From Leptolyngbya sp. FACHB-321 (GTDB taxonomy: Bacteria > Cyanobacteriota > Cyanobacteriia > Leptolyngbyales > Leptolyngbyaceae), in the NCBI RefSeq assembly GCF_014695975.1, contig NZ_JACJPI010000074.1, positions 167,063 to 231,062 of the forward strand: 64,000 bases of DNA. The letters are read 5' to 3'. Below, piece after piece: positions 20,871-30,182 of this stretch. Position numbers and translations under genes: made by a program. Within the stretch, counting starts at the first letter, position 1; every line of letters starts with the position of its first letter. The notes under the pieces were generated by a model, which did not search any database, had not been told where the DNA came from, and was given only the letters and a program-made list of their open reading frames with translations.

Positions 20871-20987
20871 CTACTCTAAATCGCGCTGCTTCGGGTTACG
20901 GGCAGGGTCATTAGACAAAAAGCCAAAGATAAACAGCGCAACAAAGAAAGCAACAACAATATAGACGGCAATTTTGAGAGTGACCAT
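20871..20987 (-). CDS. psbI: Photosystem II reaction center protein I
   Basis: A 38-residue protein, [20 protein letters not shown], then [18 protein letters not shown]. This is the highly conserved PsbI: one transmembrane helix, then the GFLS-DP-RNP tail. The start at 20987 is set by the family N-terminus (M-x-TLKI) and a GGAG about 9 nt upstream; the frame is open further upstream but that extension is not coding. PsbI binds near D1/CP43 in the PSII core and assists early assembly. It appears monocistronic. Confidence 0.96.
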   Translation of the reverse strand: MVTLKIAVYIVVAFFVALFIFGFLSNDPARNPKQRDLE

Positions 20988-21220
20988 ACCACTAGCTCCA
21001 GAAAAATCAAAGATACACGATCGACCCGCATGGCGCGATCGCTCTCCTATCATACAGAAATGCCGTTCCGTTTTCGCTTTAGCGGTTGCGTCTGCTGTTT
21101 GCACGACACGGTATCATGCCTCCATAGTGATGTAAAGATTCAGTGAAGTGTCATTGCTCATAATCATCTATCACAGCAAATTTCAGACGAGTAAGCGACA
21201 GTTTTTGTGAACAGGCGTAC

Positions 21221-21314
21221 AGCAAAAGGATGACGAATAAGGGATAAATAGAAGCTCTCGCTCAAAGGAAATTTCAAGGTTGATGTCTGTCCTAACGTTC
21301 TCTTCGACTACTAT
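21221..21314 (+). repeat. Dispersed element R1, copy 1
   Basis: Starts AGCAAAAGGATGACGAATAA, contains GATAAATAGAAGC, CTCAAAGG, TTTCAAGGTT and TGTCTGTCCTAACGTTCTCT, and ends TCGACTACTATTG. It shares this block order with copies near 27.6, 29.7, 33.4 and 61.9 kb. Its termini are more decayed than in the other copies. It lies between psbI and the GT4 gene (divergent promoters). Confidence 0.8.
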
Positions 21315-21472
21315 TGCTTGCTCTCTGGAATAGGTAGGAGTGTATAAGTACAGGTGGAAATATTGCTTACGTTTAGCAATGTGCTAGCCAAGTAACAGTT
21401 CTCAGCGAGCAATTCAGTCAGGCGAGCGTGCCTGCCCCATAGATACGGCATGAGTTTTACGAGCAACAACTA

Positions 21473-22648
21473 ATGCATCGCCAATCAAACAATCTCACAG
21501 CTCAGACCATTAACACCCAAAAACCGTATCGCTTTGGAGCCATCCTGAGCGTTGGCATGGGCAACATGACCCGCTACCTCAGCTTCCGCAAGTACGCCGA
21601 GCGTGACTCTGAAGTAGACCTTACCTGGGCACCCATCAAGCATTTTATTGCGCCTGATGAGCCAAACCCCTTACGGTACTTACCCGAACCGTTCTACACG
21701 CGGGCAGTAATTCTTTACCAATCGTTTCCCGTGCTGCGACACATGCATCAGTTTGATGCCGTGTTGTTCCATATGTTTGAGGCATACACTGTTGCCTGTT
21801 GCCGCAGTGTGCTTTGGAAACAGCCCCTCCTCATCTGGAACAATGATGATCCACCGGTTGTTAACCCCTCCACGCATCCGCTGTATCCCAAAGACTTCAA
21901 CAAATTGCTGTGGCGGCATCGGTTTCGGTTAGGGCTAGACTTATGGTGCGCTAAACAGACAGCAGCATTCATTCCCTGGTCTGAGTGGGGCAAAAATATT
22001 TGGGTTGATGAGTGTGGCATTCCGTCTCAAAGGGTGCAGCCTATTCACCCAGGCTTAGATTTAGAACTGTGGTCGGACATGACGTTCCTCCGCATTGATG
22101 CGGCTGCAAAACCAAAAATTCTGTTTGTGGGCGGCGATTTTGTCCGCAAAGGCGGCGATGTGCTGCTGCAAGTTTTTAGTCAACAGTTTGCGGAAAGTGC
22201 AGAACTCCATCTGGTTACCAAAGAGCCGCCAACGGTAACGTTGCCAAATGTGTATGTCTACACAGATCTTGCTCCAAATGATGGTCGTCTTGCTCAGCTT
22301 TACGCTCAAGCGAGTCTCTTCGTCCTGCCAACAACGGCGGATCTTTCGTCTTGGGCATGCTTAGAAGCAATGGCATCTGGTTGCGCGGTCATCAGCACAG
22401 AGGTTGGCGGTGTCCGCGATATTGTACGTCACGGTGAAACGGGTCTCACGGTGCCCGTAGGGGATGCATCAGCCCTTGCCGCAGCCATGCGATCGCTACT
22501 GAATAATCCAACGTTGTGTCACCAAATGTGCGTGCAAGGACGCAGCGTTGTAGAGCGCGACTTCAACGCTGCCATTAATGTGCCACGCATTCTTGCAGTG
22601 ATGAAAGAGGCGGTCGATAGTAAGCGTGCGTCAAGCAAGAGTTCCTAA
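21473..22648 (+). CDS. Glycosyltransferase family 4 protein
   Basis: 391 residues with the C-terminal GT-B fold of GT4 enzymes: KILFVGGDFVRKGGDVLLQV, LFVLPTTADLSSWACLEAMA, SGCAVISTEVGGVRDIVRHG and GETGLTVPVGD. The C-terminal half carries the EX7E-type acidic region that binds the nucleotide-sugar phosphate. A retaining sugar transferase is expected; donor and acceptor cannot be told from sequence. It stands alone between two repeat elements, without a strong ribosome-binding site. A later Met (MGNMTRYLSFRKY, about residue 29) is an alternative start. Confidence 0.85.
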   Translation: MHRQSNNLTAQTINTQKPYRFGAILSVGMGNMTRYLSFRKYAERDSEVDLTWAPIKHFIAPDEPNPLRYLPEPFYTRAVILYQSFPVLRHMHQFDAVLFHMFEAYTVACCRSVLWKQPLLIWNNDDPPVVNPSTHPLYPKDFNKLLWRHRFRLGLDLWCAKQTAAFIPWSEWGKNIWVDECGIPSQRVQPIHPGLDLELWSDMTFLRIDAAAKPKILFVGGDFVRKGGDVLLQVFSQQFAESAELHLVTKEPPTVTLPNVYVYTDLAPNDGRLAQLYAQASLFVLPTTADLSSWACLEAMASGCAVISTEVGGVRDIVRHGETGLTVPVGDASALAAAMRSLLNNPTLCHQMCVQGRSVVERDFNAAINVPRILAVMKEAVDSKRASSKSS

Positions 22649-22656
22649 GAAAGAAC

Positions 22657-22788
22657 CTAAGGAATGGAAATTAAATAAGTTTGATGTTTGGTAGGGGCAG
22701 GTTTTGCCGTCAAATCTATTGCACGGTGCGGATTGGTCTACTAAACTCGCCCGTACAGTTTGCGGATTGATTAAATCTACGATCCTAA
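22657..22788 (+). repeat. Dispersed element R2, copy 1
   Basis: About 132 bp, starting CTAAGGAATGG and ATTAAATAAGTT, with TTGGTAGGGGCAGGTTTTGC, TTGGTCTACTAAACTCGCCC and CAGTTTGCGGATTGAT, and ending CGATCCTAA. The purine block TAGGGGCAGGTTT and the later AAACTCGCCCGTAC form an imperfect inverted repeat. A second copy is at 62,527. Confidence 0.8.
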
Positions 22789-22856
22789 ATGAAACGCTGA
22801 AACCGCAAAATTTCTGCCAGTAAACTACTGAATGCTAATGTGACACAACCGATCGT

Positions 22857-23861
22857 CTAAGTTTGCTGTGATTGACTGGGGGTATCGTCATAACGTCGCG
22901 CACGAGGCGTGGCAAAGCAACTCAGGAAAATACCAATTTGACGCTGAAACAGACACGCTTTGACAATATCCGTTGTCAACTCACTGCGGTAGCGCAGATA
23001 AAACGCTGCTACTCTCAAACCGCCTAAGAGGATGAATGCGGGCAGCAGCAACGTCAGCAGTGGTTGTTGCCAGGGATGCAGCTTAGACAACCGCAAAGCA
23101 TGAGCCGACAGCCCACTGTTGCGAGCAGTTTTAAGCAGATACTCAGGCTCTAAGCGTCTTGCAGGCATATGGTGCCATACCTTCATCTCACCGTTATGCC
23201 AAACCTCCCAGTGACTGTTGATGATGTAGTGCAAGACCTCCACATCTTCGGCACAGGTTGCCACCATACTCCGGGACGCATCCCTACCCCATAATCGGCG
23301 ATGTTGAGGGACAGCCTCCTGCCATGCCTGCTTACGAATAACGCACCCTGGATTGACTGGACAACGGCGGCGCACAAATGTTTTGGGGTAGCGGAAGGCT
23401 GCGTCTCCAGAATCACCAACGGCGAGCAAAAACTTGATCTGATGAAAGTTTTCTGGTGAAGCAACTTCCAACCGTGGATAAATGTTGCCCCCGTAAGCCC
23501 CTGCCTTAGGGTGTTCTTGACCAAAACGATAGGCTGCGGCTAGCCAGGTTGGTTCTGGAAGATTATCGTCATCTAAAAAGCCGACCAAAGCTTCACTTGC
23601 TGCTTCACGCATTGCCAGTTCACGCCCATAGCCGCATCCCTGCCGTGGTTCGCAGAGAAAGCGGATTTGGCTGTCCTGCCGCCATCGCTGAGCATATTCG
23701 GCAACAATTGCTGCTGTACGATCGGTGCTGTTGTTATCAACAATGAGCACTTCCCACTGCAACCCCTCCGCATTAGTTTGAGCAAGTAGGTGGTCTAGAA
23801 CTTCGGGCAAGCGTTTCTCAGCATTATAGGTACGGACAGCAACAGTAAAGTCAATTGGCAT
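22857..23861 (-). CDS. Glycosyltransferase family 2, HpsE-like (hormogonium polysaccharide biosynthesis)
   Basis: 334 residues. A GT-A fold with MPIDFTVAVRTYNAEKRLPE, VLIVDNNSTDRTAAIV and the metal-binding segment LVGFLDDDNLPEPTWLAAAY. A hydrophobic segment (PLLTLLLPAFILLGGLRVAA) near residue 275 suggests membrane association. The opening and the FLDDDNLP segment resemble HpsE, a glycosyltransferase of the hormogonium polysaccharide cluster of filamentous cyanobacteria. It stands alone here rather than in an hps cluster, so this is a family-level call. Gliding in such strains needs both pili and polysaccharide, which fits the hmp locus in the same window. Confidence 0.7.
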   Translation of the reverse strand: MPIDFTVAVRTYNAEKRLPEVLDHLLAQTNAEGLQWEVLIVDNNSTDRTAAIVAEYAQRWRQDSQIRFLCEPRQGCGYGRELAMREAASEALVGFLDDDNLPEPTWLAAAYRFGQEHPKAGAYGGNIYPRLEVASPENFHQIKFLLAVGDSGDAAFRYPKTFVRRRCPVNPGCVIRKQAWQEAVPQHRRLWGRDASRSMVATCAEDVEVLHYIINSHWEVWHNGEMKVWHHMPARRLEPEYLLKTARNSGLSAHALRLSKLHPWQQPLLTLLLPAFILLGGLRVAAFYLRYRSELTTDIVKACLFQRQIGIFLSCFATPRARRYDDTPSQSQQT

Positions 23862-24138
23862 GACGAGATGGCGATAAGAACCCTACATCATTATGAGTAC
23901 CCAACGTTGGAGAACTCTTACCTTGTAATTTCTTCATTTCTACGCTACTTTCCATGAAGTTTTGATGATGTTTGCAAAAAACATTTTCTAAGTATTTATG
24001 TCAAACTGCCTTCAACTGAGCCGCTAGGAAATAAGTGGTACTTCAAATAGCCCCTCACCGTAGCTGATTGAGCTTGCGGAAATCTAGCGGCTTAAAGCAC
24101 CGCTTCATGAGCTAACCTACTCCAAAAAACTCATTTCT

Positions 24139-24699
24139 ATGTCCAGAAAAAAGCCTGCTGTTGACGATCGCTCCTTCTGGCAACTGCCCTTGCTGTCAGC
24201 GCTGCCCCTATGCTTCATGTCTATGCTTCTGGCGATGAGTTGCTGGCTAGTCGCACCGTCAGCTCTGGCGCTGCCACTGCCAGCGACATCCACTGTCGGG
24301 GCACTGTTTTCTTTCGCGGGCGAGCGTCCAGCAAATCTAGGCGTAGCGGAGGGTAAGTTTGCGCCCTGTCCAAGTACGCCCAACTGTGTAAGCAGCCAGA
24401 GCCAAGATCCCGCACACGCGATCGCTCCACTGCGCTATGCCACTGCGCCAGAAGTCGCTTTTGACACGCTTAAAGCAACGCTTCAGGGGCAACCAAGAGT
24501 CAGTCTGCTGACGGCTACTGCTGACTATATTCGTGCGGAATTTACCTCATCAATCATGGGCTTTGTCGATGACGTTGAGTTTTACCTTGATCGCGATGCC
24601 GATCGCATTCAAGTCCGTTCTGCTTCTCGCTTAGGCGAATCTGATCTAGGTGTGAACCGCAAGCGCATTGAGGCAATACGGGCAACGCTAGAGCCTTAA
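24139..24699 (+). CDS. DUF1499 domain-containing exported protein
   Basis: 186 residues. Hydrophobic residues of about 14-37 (LLSALPLCFMSMLLAMSCWL) give a signal peptide or anchor. The mature part has the DUF1499 hallmarks: FAPCPSTPNCVSSQ, then a TADYIRAEFTSSIMGFVDDV segment and the final IQVRSASRLGESDLGVNRKR. Both Cys of CPSTPNC are conserved in the family. Function is unknown; plant and cyanobacterial members are lumenal or periplasmic. It is followed 89 bp later by the sucrose-phosphatase gene on the same strand. Confidence 0.85.
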   Translation: MSRKKPAVDDRSFWQLPLLSALPLCFMSMLLAMSCWLVAPSALALPLPATSTVGALFSFAGERPANLGVAEGKFAPCPSTPNCVSSQSQDPAHAIAPLRYATAPEVAFDTLKATLQGQPRVSLLTATADYIRAEFTSSIMGFVDDVEFYLDRDADRIQVRSASRLGESDLGVNRKRIEAIRATLEP

Positions 24700-24788
24700 G
24701 AACGGTAAAGACAACAGGTGCCACAGGAAGCTAAACTCTGAGGGGGTTAGCCCAACACTTGCAAACCTTCCACAAGCGCTGAAAGACC

Positions 24789-25535
24789 GTGAAGCCCTTT
24801 CTCTTTGTGACTGATCTGGACCATACGCTGGTGGGCGACGATCGTGCCATGAGTGACCTCAACCACCAGCTAGAGAAGCACCGCCAGCAGTACGGTACAA
24901 AAATTGTGTACTCCACTGGGCGATCGCTCACCAGCTATCGGCAGCTCAGCACCGAAAAAACGCTCCTACAGCCAGACATTCTGATCTGTGCTGTTGGCAC
25001 TGAAATTTATCATCAAGGCGGCGAGGCTCCTGACCCAATTTGGTCTGAAATGCTCTCGCAAGGCTGGAAGCGTGAACAAATCGTCAACAGTGCTGCCCGT
25101 TTTGTTGACCTTACGCCGCAACCTGATTCAGAGCAACGCCCGTTCAAAGTAAGTTATTTTCTTAGCGAACAAGCCGCTGTTGAAGTTCTCCCCGATTTGG
25201 AAGCGTTGCTGGCAGAACAACGGTTGGAGGTTCAGCTTATCTTTAGCGGTGGTAAAGATCTGGATCTTTTGCCACGTCAAGCGAATAAAGGCATGGCAAT
25301 GGCATTTATCCGTCAATATTTAGAATTCGACCCGCTGCAAACGGTGGCGTGTGGTGATTCTGGTAATGATGTGGCACTGTTTCGCGATCGCCCAGAACGC
25401 GGCATCATTGTTGGCAATGCTCGTCCAGAACTCCTTCAATGGCATCAAGCAAACCCGAACCGCAACCGCTATCTTGCACTAGCGGAATGTGCTGGAGGCA
25501 TCCTTGAAGGGCTACAACACTTCGGCTTTCTTTGA
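24789..25535 (+). CDS. Sucrose-6F-phosphate phosphohydrolase (SPP)
   Basis: 248 residues, starting at GTG 24789 (MKPFLFVTDLDHTLVGDDRA). HAD-superfamily motifs are visible: DLDHTL (motif I nucleophile Asp near residue 9), YSTGRS (motif II), Lys in DLLPRQANKGMA (motif III) and CGDSGNDVALF (motif IV). This pattern and length are those of cyanobacterial SPP, which releases sucrose from sucrose-6-phosphate. Sucrose is a compatible solute in cyanobacteria. The partner sucrose-phosphate synthase is not in the window. Confidence 0.9.
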   Translation: MKPFLFVTDLDHTLVGDDRAMSDLNHQLEKHRQQYGTKIVYSTGRSLTSYRQLSTEKTLLQPDILICAVGTEIYHQGGEAPDPIWSEMLSQGWKREQIVNSAARFVDLTPQPDSEQRPFKVSYFLSEQAAVEVLPDLEALLAEQRLEVQLIFSGGKDLDLLPRQANKGMAMAFIRQYLEFDPLQTVACGDSGNDVALFRDRPERGIIVGNARPELLQWHQANPNRNRYLALAECAGGILEGLQHFGFL

Positions 25536-25777
25536 ATTTTGGCGTTGCTGTTTATAGGGATGATGCCTTACCCTTTTCTGCATACCTCTAAGCTTTTGGT
25601 CCCTATTAGAGACCTTTTAGTCCATTCCACCCGCTTTTGCTTGTAGTGGTATAGACGCAATCAGGTCAAATCTTTCATGCGAGGGCACGCCATTGCCTTG
25701 CTAATTGTTCATCATTATGAGAGTCCAAATATACACTTGGGGTACGCTGCGTTTTACTTGATCTATTGAGCACCGTT

Positions 25778-26905
25778 ATGCCGCAGCGAACGCACATGAC
25801 AGAACTGGTCAGAAACTCTACCGAACGATCGCCTGACGCTGCTGTATCTGCTGCCAGTTTGCTGCTTCACTATGGCTTTGATTTGGGTGGTGACACGATC
25901 GCGCCCTTGCTGTCAGTATGGCAAGCGCAGTACCCAGAGGCGTGGATACGTCTAGCAACCATTGAAGCGCTTTACCAGGGCCGCTATAAAGCGATTTCTG
26001 TGGAGCAAATTCTCGCTCTATGGCAGCGACGTAGTCAGCCTGTTTATCACTTTAACCATGAGTTTGAGCGGTTAGTTTGCGATCGGTTGCCCCATACCCC
26101 TGAGTCACTCAACCCGTCCTCACAGGAAGAGCTGTTTTTAACGCCAGCAGCCCAGGCGTTAGTTGCTACGGTTCCGTACCCAGTCGTTGCGTTGCCACTT
26201 TGTCAGAGTGAGCCAACTGTTTTGCACAATGCGGATGCGATGCAGGCTCTAAGAAACCTTCAGGGCGATACGACCATTGATTCGCCATCTGTCGATCGCG
26301 TCGCGGTATCAACTGCGGCACCCAACGAACCATCGCTAGTGCAGACCTACTCTTATATGCTGCGATCGGATGAACCATCACCTCAGCCGCTTGCTTATGC
26401 ACAGACGGAGGGACACGCGCAAACGACTGTAGACTCAGCATTATTGCCTTCTGCGCTACCGCCTTCAGAGAGTGCTGCACAAGTGGCGATCGATGACACT
26501 GCTCAAGCTGGATTGATTGAAGCAACCAGCGCTCGATCAGACGTTGAGCAGGCGTGTGCAACCGACCACGCTACTACTGCTACAAACTCTGTGACTTTAA
26601 GCAACGGTGCTCAAATGCAGACCCCTAGCTCTCAGGCAGCTTCGATCACGAGAATTTTGCAGCAGCTCGATAACCAGGAACTAAGCGCCAAAACAATGTT
26701 TCCTGGTTTTGGGCTACTGGCTCATACGCTCCAACCAAAGCTCAGGCTGCATCTAACAGCACGTTACCAGCCTCTTTGGCTAACCGATCCGTCTGACAAG
26801 CAGCCCATTCATCAATTCACGCCCGCCCCAGAAGCCTCAGACTTTCACAGTAAGCTCAAGGCAGTCGCTCAACCTCATGATGAAGCGCCAGCGGTGGAGC
26901 CTTAG
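25778..26905 (+). CDS. Conserved cyanobacterial protein of unknown function
   Basis: 375 residues from ATG 25778; a TTG at 25766 and an ATG at 25796 are alternatives, and none has a clear ribosome-binding site. The N-terminal ~100 residues look like a folded helical domain (AASLLLHYGFDLGGDTIAPL, then WIRLATIEALYQGRYKAISV and ILALWQRRSQPVYHFNHEFE). The middle (about 130-300) is Ala/Thr/Gln/Pro-rich and probably disordered. A short C-terminal block near 310-340 (ARYQPLWLTDPSDKQPIHQF) looks conserved again. The domain could bind nucleic acid or protein, but nothing in the sequence decides this. Flanked by sucrose phosphatase and a convergent cpcS gene. Confidence 0.6.
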   Translation: MPQRTHMTELVRNSTERSPDAAVSAASLLLHYGFDLGGDTIAPLLSVWQAQYPEAWIRLATIEALYQGRYKAISVEQILALWQRRSQPVYHFNHEFERLVCDRLPHTPESLNPSSQEELFLTPAAQALVATVPYPVVALPLCQSEPTVLHNADAMQALRNLQGDTTIDSPSVDRVAVSTAAPNEPSLVQTYSYMLRSDEPSPQPLAYAQTEGHAQTTVDSALLPSALPPSESAAQVAIDDTAQAGLIEATSARSDVEQACATDHATTATNSVTLSNGAQMQTPSSQAASITRILQQLDNQELSAKTMFPGFGLLAHTLQPKLRLHLTARYQPLWLTDPSDKQPIHQFTPAPEASDFHSKLKAVAQPHDEAPAVEP

Positions 26906-26960
26906 CCCCCTCCGTTTCCTTTTTGTTTGTCTTGCGTCAGGTTAATTGTTTGATCGACGG

Positions 26961-27503
26961 TTAAGCCTTGGTTTCGGCAGGTGGAGCCGTAACACCCTTA
27001 CGAATTTCGGTGTAAAACGCTGCCATGCTAAAGCCATTTGCCTGCTTAGAGAGGCTGGTGCGTAAGCGTAAGTTTTCGCTAGCAAACCACAGCCGTTCCT
27101 CTGCATAGAGCGTCTCGTTCTCAATGATCAGTGTCACTGCGTCATCATTGCCCACTACATAGCGTCCTACGACGGATGTTTCGGCATTGTTGAGCGCGTG
27201 CAGCAGCTTGCCTTCATTAGGTTTGCTTGAATCGGCGATCGGCACTAGCACACTGCTACCGGGGTGTTTCTCCTTATCCCATGCGGTTGAGCCGTCTCCA
27301 CTAACTCGCACCCCACAAAGCGCTACGGCAGGATCAAGCTTGTGTTGTTCGCATAGCTTGATCACCACAGGATCGGTCTTGGGTAGCAGCTCAACCTGAA
27401 AATCTGACTTGCCGCTTTCAGACTGCTTTAGGGTTAGATCGTGGCTGCTACGCTGCGAAAACCATTTACCGCTGCTGAGTTGAAAAAACTCCACAATATC
27501 CAT
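26961..27503 (-). CDS. cpcS: Phycobiliprotein lyase, CpcS/CpeS family
   Basis: 180 residues from ATG 27503 (MDIVEFFQLSSGKWFSQRSS), the family N-terminus. A 13-residue upstream extension is possible but lacks support. The lipocalin-like beta-barrel motifs GRYVVGNDDAVTLIIENETL, ETLYAEERLWFASENLRLRT and AAFYTEIRKG are those of CpcS/CpeS/CpcU proteins. They attach phycocyanobilin (or another bilin) to the Cys84-equivalent of phycobiliproteins. Whether this copy acts alone (CpcS-III type) or with a CpcU partner cannot be told. An R1 element lies about 65 bp upstream. Confidence 0.88.
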   Translation of the reverse strand: MDIVEFFQLSSGKWFSQRSSHDLTLKQSESGKSDFQVELLPKTDPVVIKLCEQHKLDPAVALCGVRVSGDGSTAWDKEKHPGSSVLVPIADSSKPNEGKLLHALNNAETSVVGRYVVGNDDAVTLIIENETLYAEERLWFASENLRLRTSLSKQANGFSMAAFYTEIRKGVTAPPAETKA

Positions 27504-27568
27504 CGTTAACGACGATCCTTTTTCTGGATGCTTGCTACTCACTTATTGTAAGGTCGCAGCGCTTTACT

Positions 27569-27673
27569 TATAGCAAAAAGGCGAACGATGAAGGCTGAGG
27601 GATAAATAGAAGCCCTTGCTCAAAGGACCTTTCAAGGTTTACGTCTGTCCTAACGTTCGCTTCGATTGCTATA
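27569..27673 (+). repeat. Dispersed element R1, copy 2 (best-preserved termini)
   Basis: 105 bp between the cpcS and ABC transporter genes. The left end TATAGCAAAAAGGCGAACG and the reverse complement of the right end, TATAGCAATCGAAGCGAACG, make imperfect terminal inverted repeats of about 20 bp. Internal blocks: GATAAATAGAAGCCC, TTGCTCAAAGGACC, TTTCAAGGTTTACG, TCTGTCCTAACGTTCGCTTC. It encodes no protein. Confidence 0.88.
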
Positions 27674-27737
27674 AAAGCAAATGTCTTTGCTTCTGAACAA
27701 AAGGGGTAGACATGATGCCCACCCCTAACGCAGATGA

Positions 27738-29552
27738 TTAAGCTAGCAGTTCGCCTGTTTCCTGTAAGGCGTGGAGGCGGCGGTAGATACCTTCCCTATT
27801 GAGAAGTTCGTCGTGGTTGCCGACTTCGACAATATGACCGTTTTCCAAAACCACGATTTTGTCTGCCTCGCGAACCGTGCTGAGACGGTGGGCAATGATG
27901 ATCAGCGTGCGGGTGCCAAGGATGGCACGCATAGCAAGTTGAATTGATCGTTCCGACTCGTAATCCAGACTGGATGTAGCTTCGTCAAAGATCAGTACAT
28001 CCGGCTCCATAATTAAGGCGCGGGCAATGCCAATGCGCTGCCGCTGACCACCAGAGAGCCGCACACCTCTTTCCCCAACGATCGTGGCGTAACCTTTGGG
28101 CATACTGCGGATAAAGTCATCCGCTTGAGCAATGCGACAGGCTTCATGGACTTGCTGAATGGTCGCGCTGGGATTGCCGTAGACGAGGTTATCTAGCAGC
28201 GTCCCGTTAAAGATATCCACTTCCTGGTGAACGATCGCCAGTCGTTTGCGGTAACTTGTTACATCCAGGCGACGTACATCGAGTCCATCCATCAAGATGC
28301 CGCCGCTGTTTGGCTCGAAGTAACGGAACAGGAGCTTGACCAGGGTGGATTTACCGGAACCCGATCGCCCAACGAGTGCCACGGTTTGATACGGTTCGAT
28401 AAGCAGGTTGATATCTTTCAACACTGGGCGGTCTGGGTCATATCCAAAGGTTAAGTGCGAAAATTCCACTTTGCCTGTGAACTGGTACGGTTCAGCATCT
28501 TTGTCTCGCACCAAGCTACCTGCATCCTTGCCGTCTGGAAGCTGCATAAATTCGTGAAACCGAATCATAGAGGCATAGCGACGGGCAAAGACTTCTGCTA
28601 GTTGGCTAATCGGCTCGACCTCGGCATACGCCATGCTAGAGACTGTCAGGATGGTGACAAAATGCCCTAGCGAAATTTCGCCCCGCGCTGCTGCTATCAG
28701 CGTGAAAATTAGCACCAAGAACACACAGCTTTGTACGATCGTACGCTCATACATACCCAGCATGACGTAACCTTTGTGGATGCGATAATCCAGCACCTTA
28801 AACTCGCGACCAAACCGCTGTCGCTGGCGAGTCAGCTCTTGTGCTTCCGTCGCAAAGGCTTTTACCGTTTTAATGTTGGTGATGATTTCAGAGTTACGGC
28901 TTTCGGTGTCTTCGGTGTAGCGATCGAGCGTTGTCTCCTGTTGGGTCAACCGGGTTAAACCAGACAGGCTAAAGCTGAGAATGCCAATGAACGAGAAGAG
29001 GACGACGATCGCAATACGCCAATCGATCAGCGCGATGACTGTGACAATACCCACAATACGAAAAAACTTGGGTAGGAGCTGCCCTGTGATTTCGGGATAT
29101 GTCCAGGTATGGTTCGCCAGACCTTTGGCAACCCGTGCGGCAATGCGTCCCGGATTGTTTTCGTCATAGAACTCTAGCGGTAAGGTCAGCACTTTTTCCA
29201 GCGCCTTTTGGGAATGATCCCGACGGGCACGAAAGGCCGTATCCCATTGAAACCAGGAACCCAGCCAAGGTTGAAGCGGTGCTCGACCGACCGAAACGAT
29301 ACCAATCAGCGCTAACAGCACAAGCAGCGAGAGCGTCTGACTTTGCGGTTGCCCTGTTGCTCTGGCAACGCTTGCAATGAGGGCTTGTACAGGTTGATCA
29401 AGCGCCTGATTAGACAACACATTCAAAATTTGCCCGATCGCGTAAGGTCCAAATAAATCAATGACTTCAAAGGCGCTCATCATTGCAATGCTAAAGACGG
29501 AGATCCGCCAATACCTGTGGTAGTAGCGAACAATGTCTTGAAATTTCGCCAT
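27738..29552 (-). CDS. ABC transporter, fused permease and ATP-binding protein (MsbA/LmrA-type exporter)
   Basis: 604 residues from ATG 29552, placed 6 nt after a perfect AGGAGG. The N-terminal ~330 residues are a type I exporter membrane domain with about six hydrophobic segments. The C-terminal ATPase has Walker A GRSGSGKST, signature LSGGQRQR, Walker B VLIFDEATSSLD and switch His in IIAHRLSTV. It is a half-transporter, expected to form a homodimer that exports lipids, peptides or drugs; the substrate is unknown. Flanked by R1 elements on both sides, only ~65 bp after the stop and ~85 bp before the start. Confidence 0.93.
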   Translation of the reverse strand: MAKFQDIVRYYHRYWRISVFSIAMMSAFEVIDLFGPYAIGQILNVLSNQALDQPVQALIASVARATGQPQSQTLSLLVLLALIGIVSVGRAPLQPWLGSWFQWDTAFRARRDHSQKALEKVLTLPLEFYDENNPGRIAARVAKGLANHTWTYPEITGQLLPKFFRIVGIVTVIALIDWRIAIVVLFSFIGILSFSLSGLTRLTQQETTLDRYTEDTESRNSEIITNIKTVKAFATEAQELTRQRQRFGREFKVLDYRIHKGYVMLGMYERTIVQSCVFLVLIFTLIAAARGEISLGHFVTILTVSSMAYAEVEPISQLAEVFARRYASMIRFHEFMQLPDGKDAGSLVRDKDAEPYQFTGKVEFSHLTFGYDPDRPVLKDINLLIEPYQTVALVGRSGSGKSTLVKLLFRYFEPNSGGILMDGLDVRRLDVTSYRKRLAIVHQEVDIFNGTLLDNLVYGNPSATIQQVHEACRIAQADDFIRSMPKGYATIVGERGVRLSGGQRQRIGIARALIMEPDVLIFDEATSSLDYESERSIQLAMRAILGTRTLIIIAHRLSTVREADKIVVLENGHIVEVGNHDELLNREGIYRRLHALQETGELLA

Positions 29553-30182
29553 GATTCCTCCTAAAACGATCGATGCAGTTTGTCGAGCGGTGTAACCGAT
29601 CCGGTCTGGTTTGTAGCGGTCAGCAGTAGCTCTGCTATAGCAAAAGGATGGGGATGAATCGAAGCCCTTGCTTAAGGGAAGTTCCAAGGTTTATGTCTGT
29701 CCTGAGGTTCTCTTCAACTGCTATAGGAAGGTTTCCTTGCTAGAAATGCAGATGCTTGCCCTGTCACATGCGACGCGCAGTACGCTTCTAAAAGGCACAG
29801 CATGAAGTCTTGGTTAGTACTACAAAATTGATTAGCACTACAGAAGTAGTATTGTAATACAAACAAGTTCGCTTGGCAAAATTCCTGATGCAGAAAAAGA
29901 TTGTTGGCAGTAGGCTAGTCGCCCTAATTCGTCAGCAAGGCGTGTGGTCTTATCCACTAACTAGTGATTGGAAGAAGGAGTAGCTGCTCTAAATACCCGC
30001 AAAACGCCCCTTTATAGCCATTTAATCCCTGCAAAAGCGATCGCTTCACACTCCAGAGAGATGAAAGACAGCGCGGACTCAGCCATTGTGGCAACAACTA
30101 GAGAACTGATTCCACTCAAAAGGCTTATCAACTCTCTATTCACTACAGGCTGCTTGAGTTGAGCTTTCATGGGGACATATGT
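29553..30182. other. Divergent intergenic region before the seven-repeat membrane protein
   Basis: 630 bp with no credible gene. It contains R1 copy 3 and a pair of 11-bp direct repeats (TTAGTACTACA at 29,814 and TTAGCACTACA at 29,832, an 18-bp period). These are followed by GTAGTA, the inverse of TACTAC. The pair may be a regulator-binding site. Confidence 0.5.
29636..29725 (+). repeat. Dispersed element R1, copy 3
   Basis: 90 bp with matching ends TATAGCAAAAGGATG and CAACTGCTATA, and the family blocks GAAGCCCTTGCTTAAGG, TTCCAAGGTTTATG and TCTGTCCTGAGGTTCTCTTC. It sits upstream of the ABC transporter start. Confidence 0.88.

Noticed and set aside
27569..27673. R1 elements considered as small RNA genes or terminators
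   Set aside because: No T-run at a consistent place and no promoter. Repeated copies with terminal inverted repeats fit a mobile or palindromic element better.
29968..30162. 64-codon plus-strand frame upstream of the seven-repeat protein
   Set aside because: No ribosome-binding site, no recognisable domain, and it runs up to the start region of the real gene.
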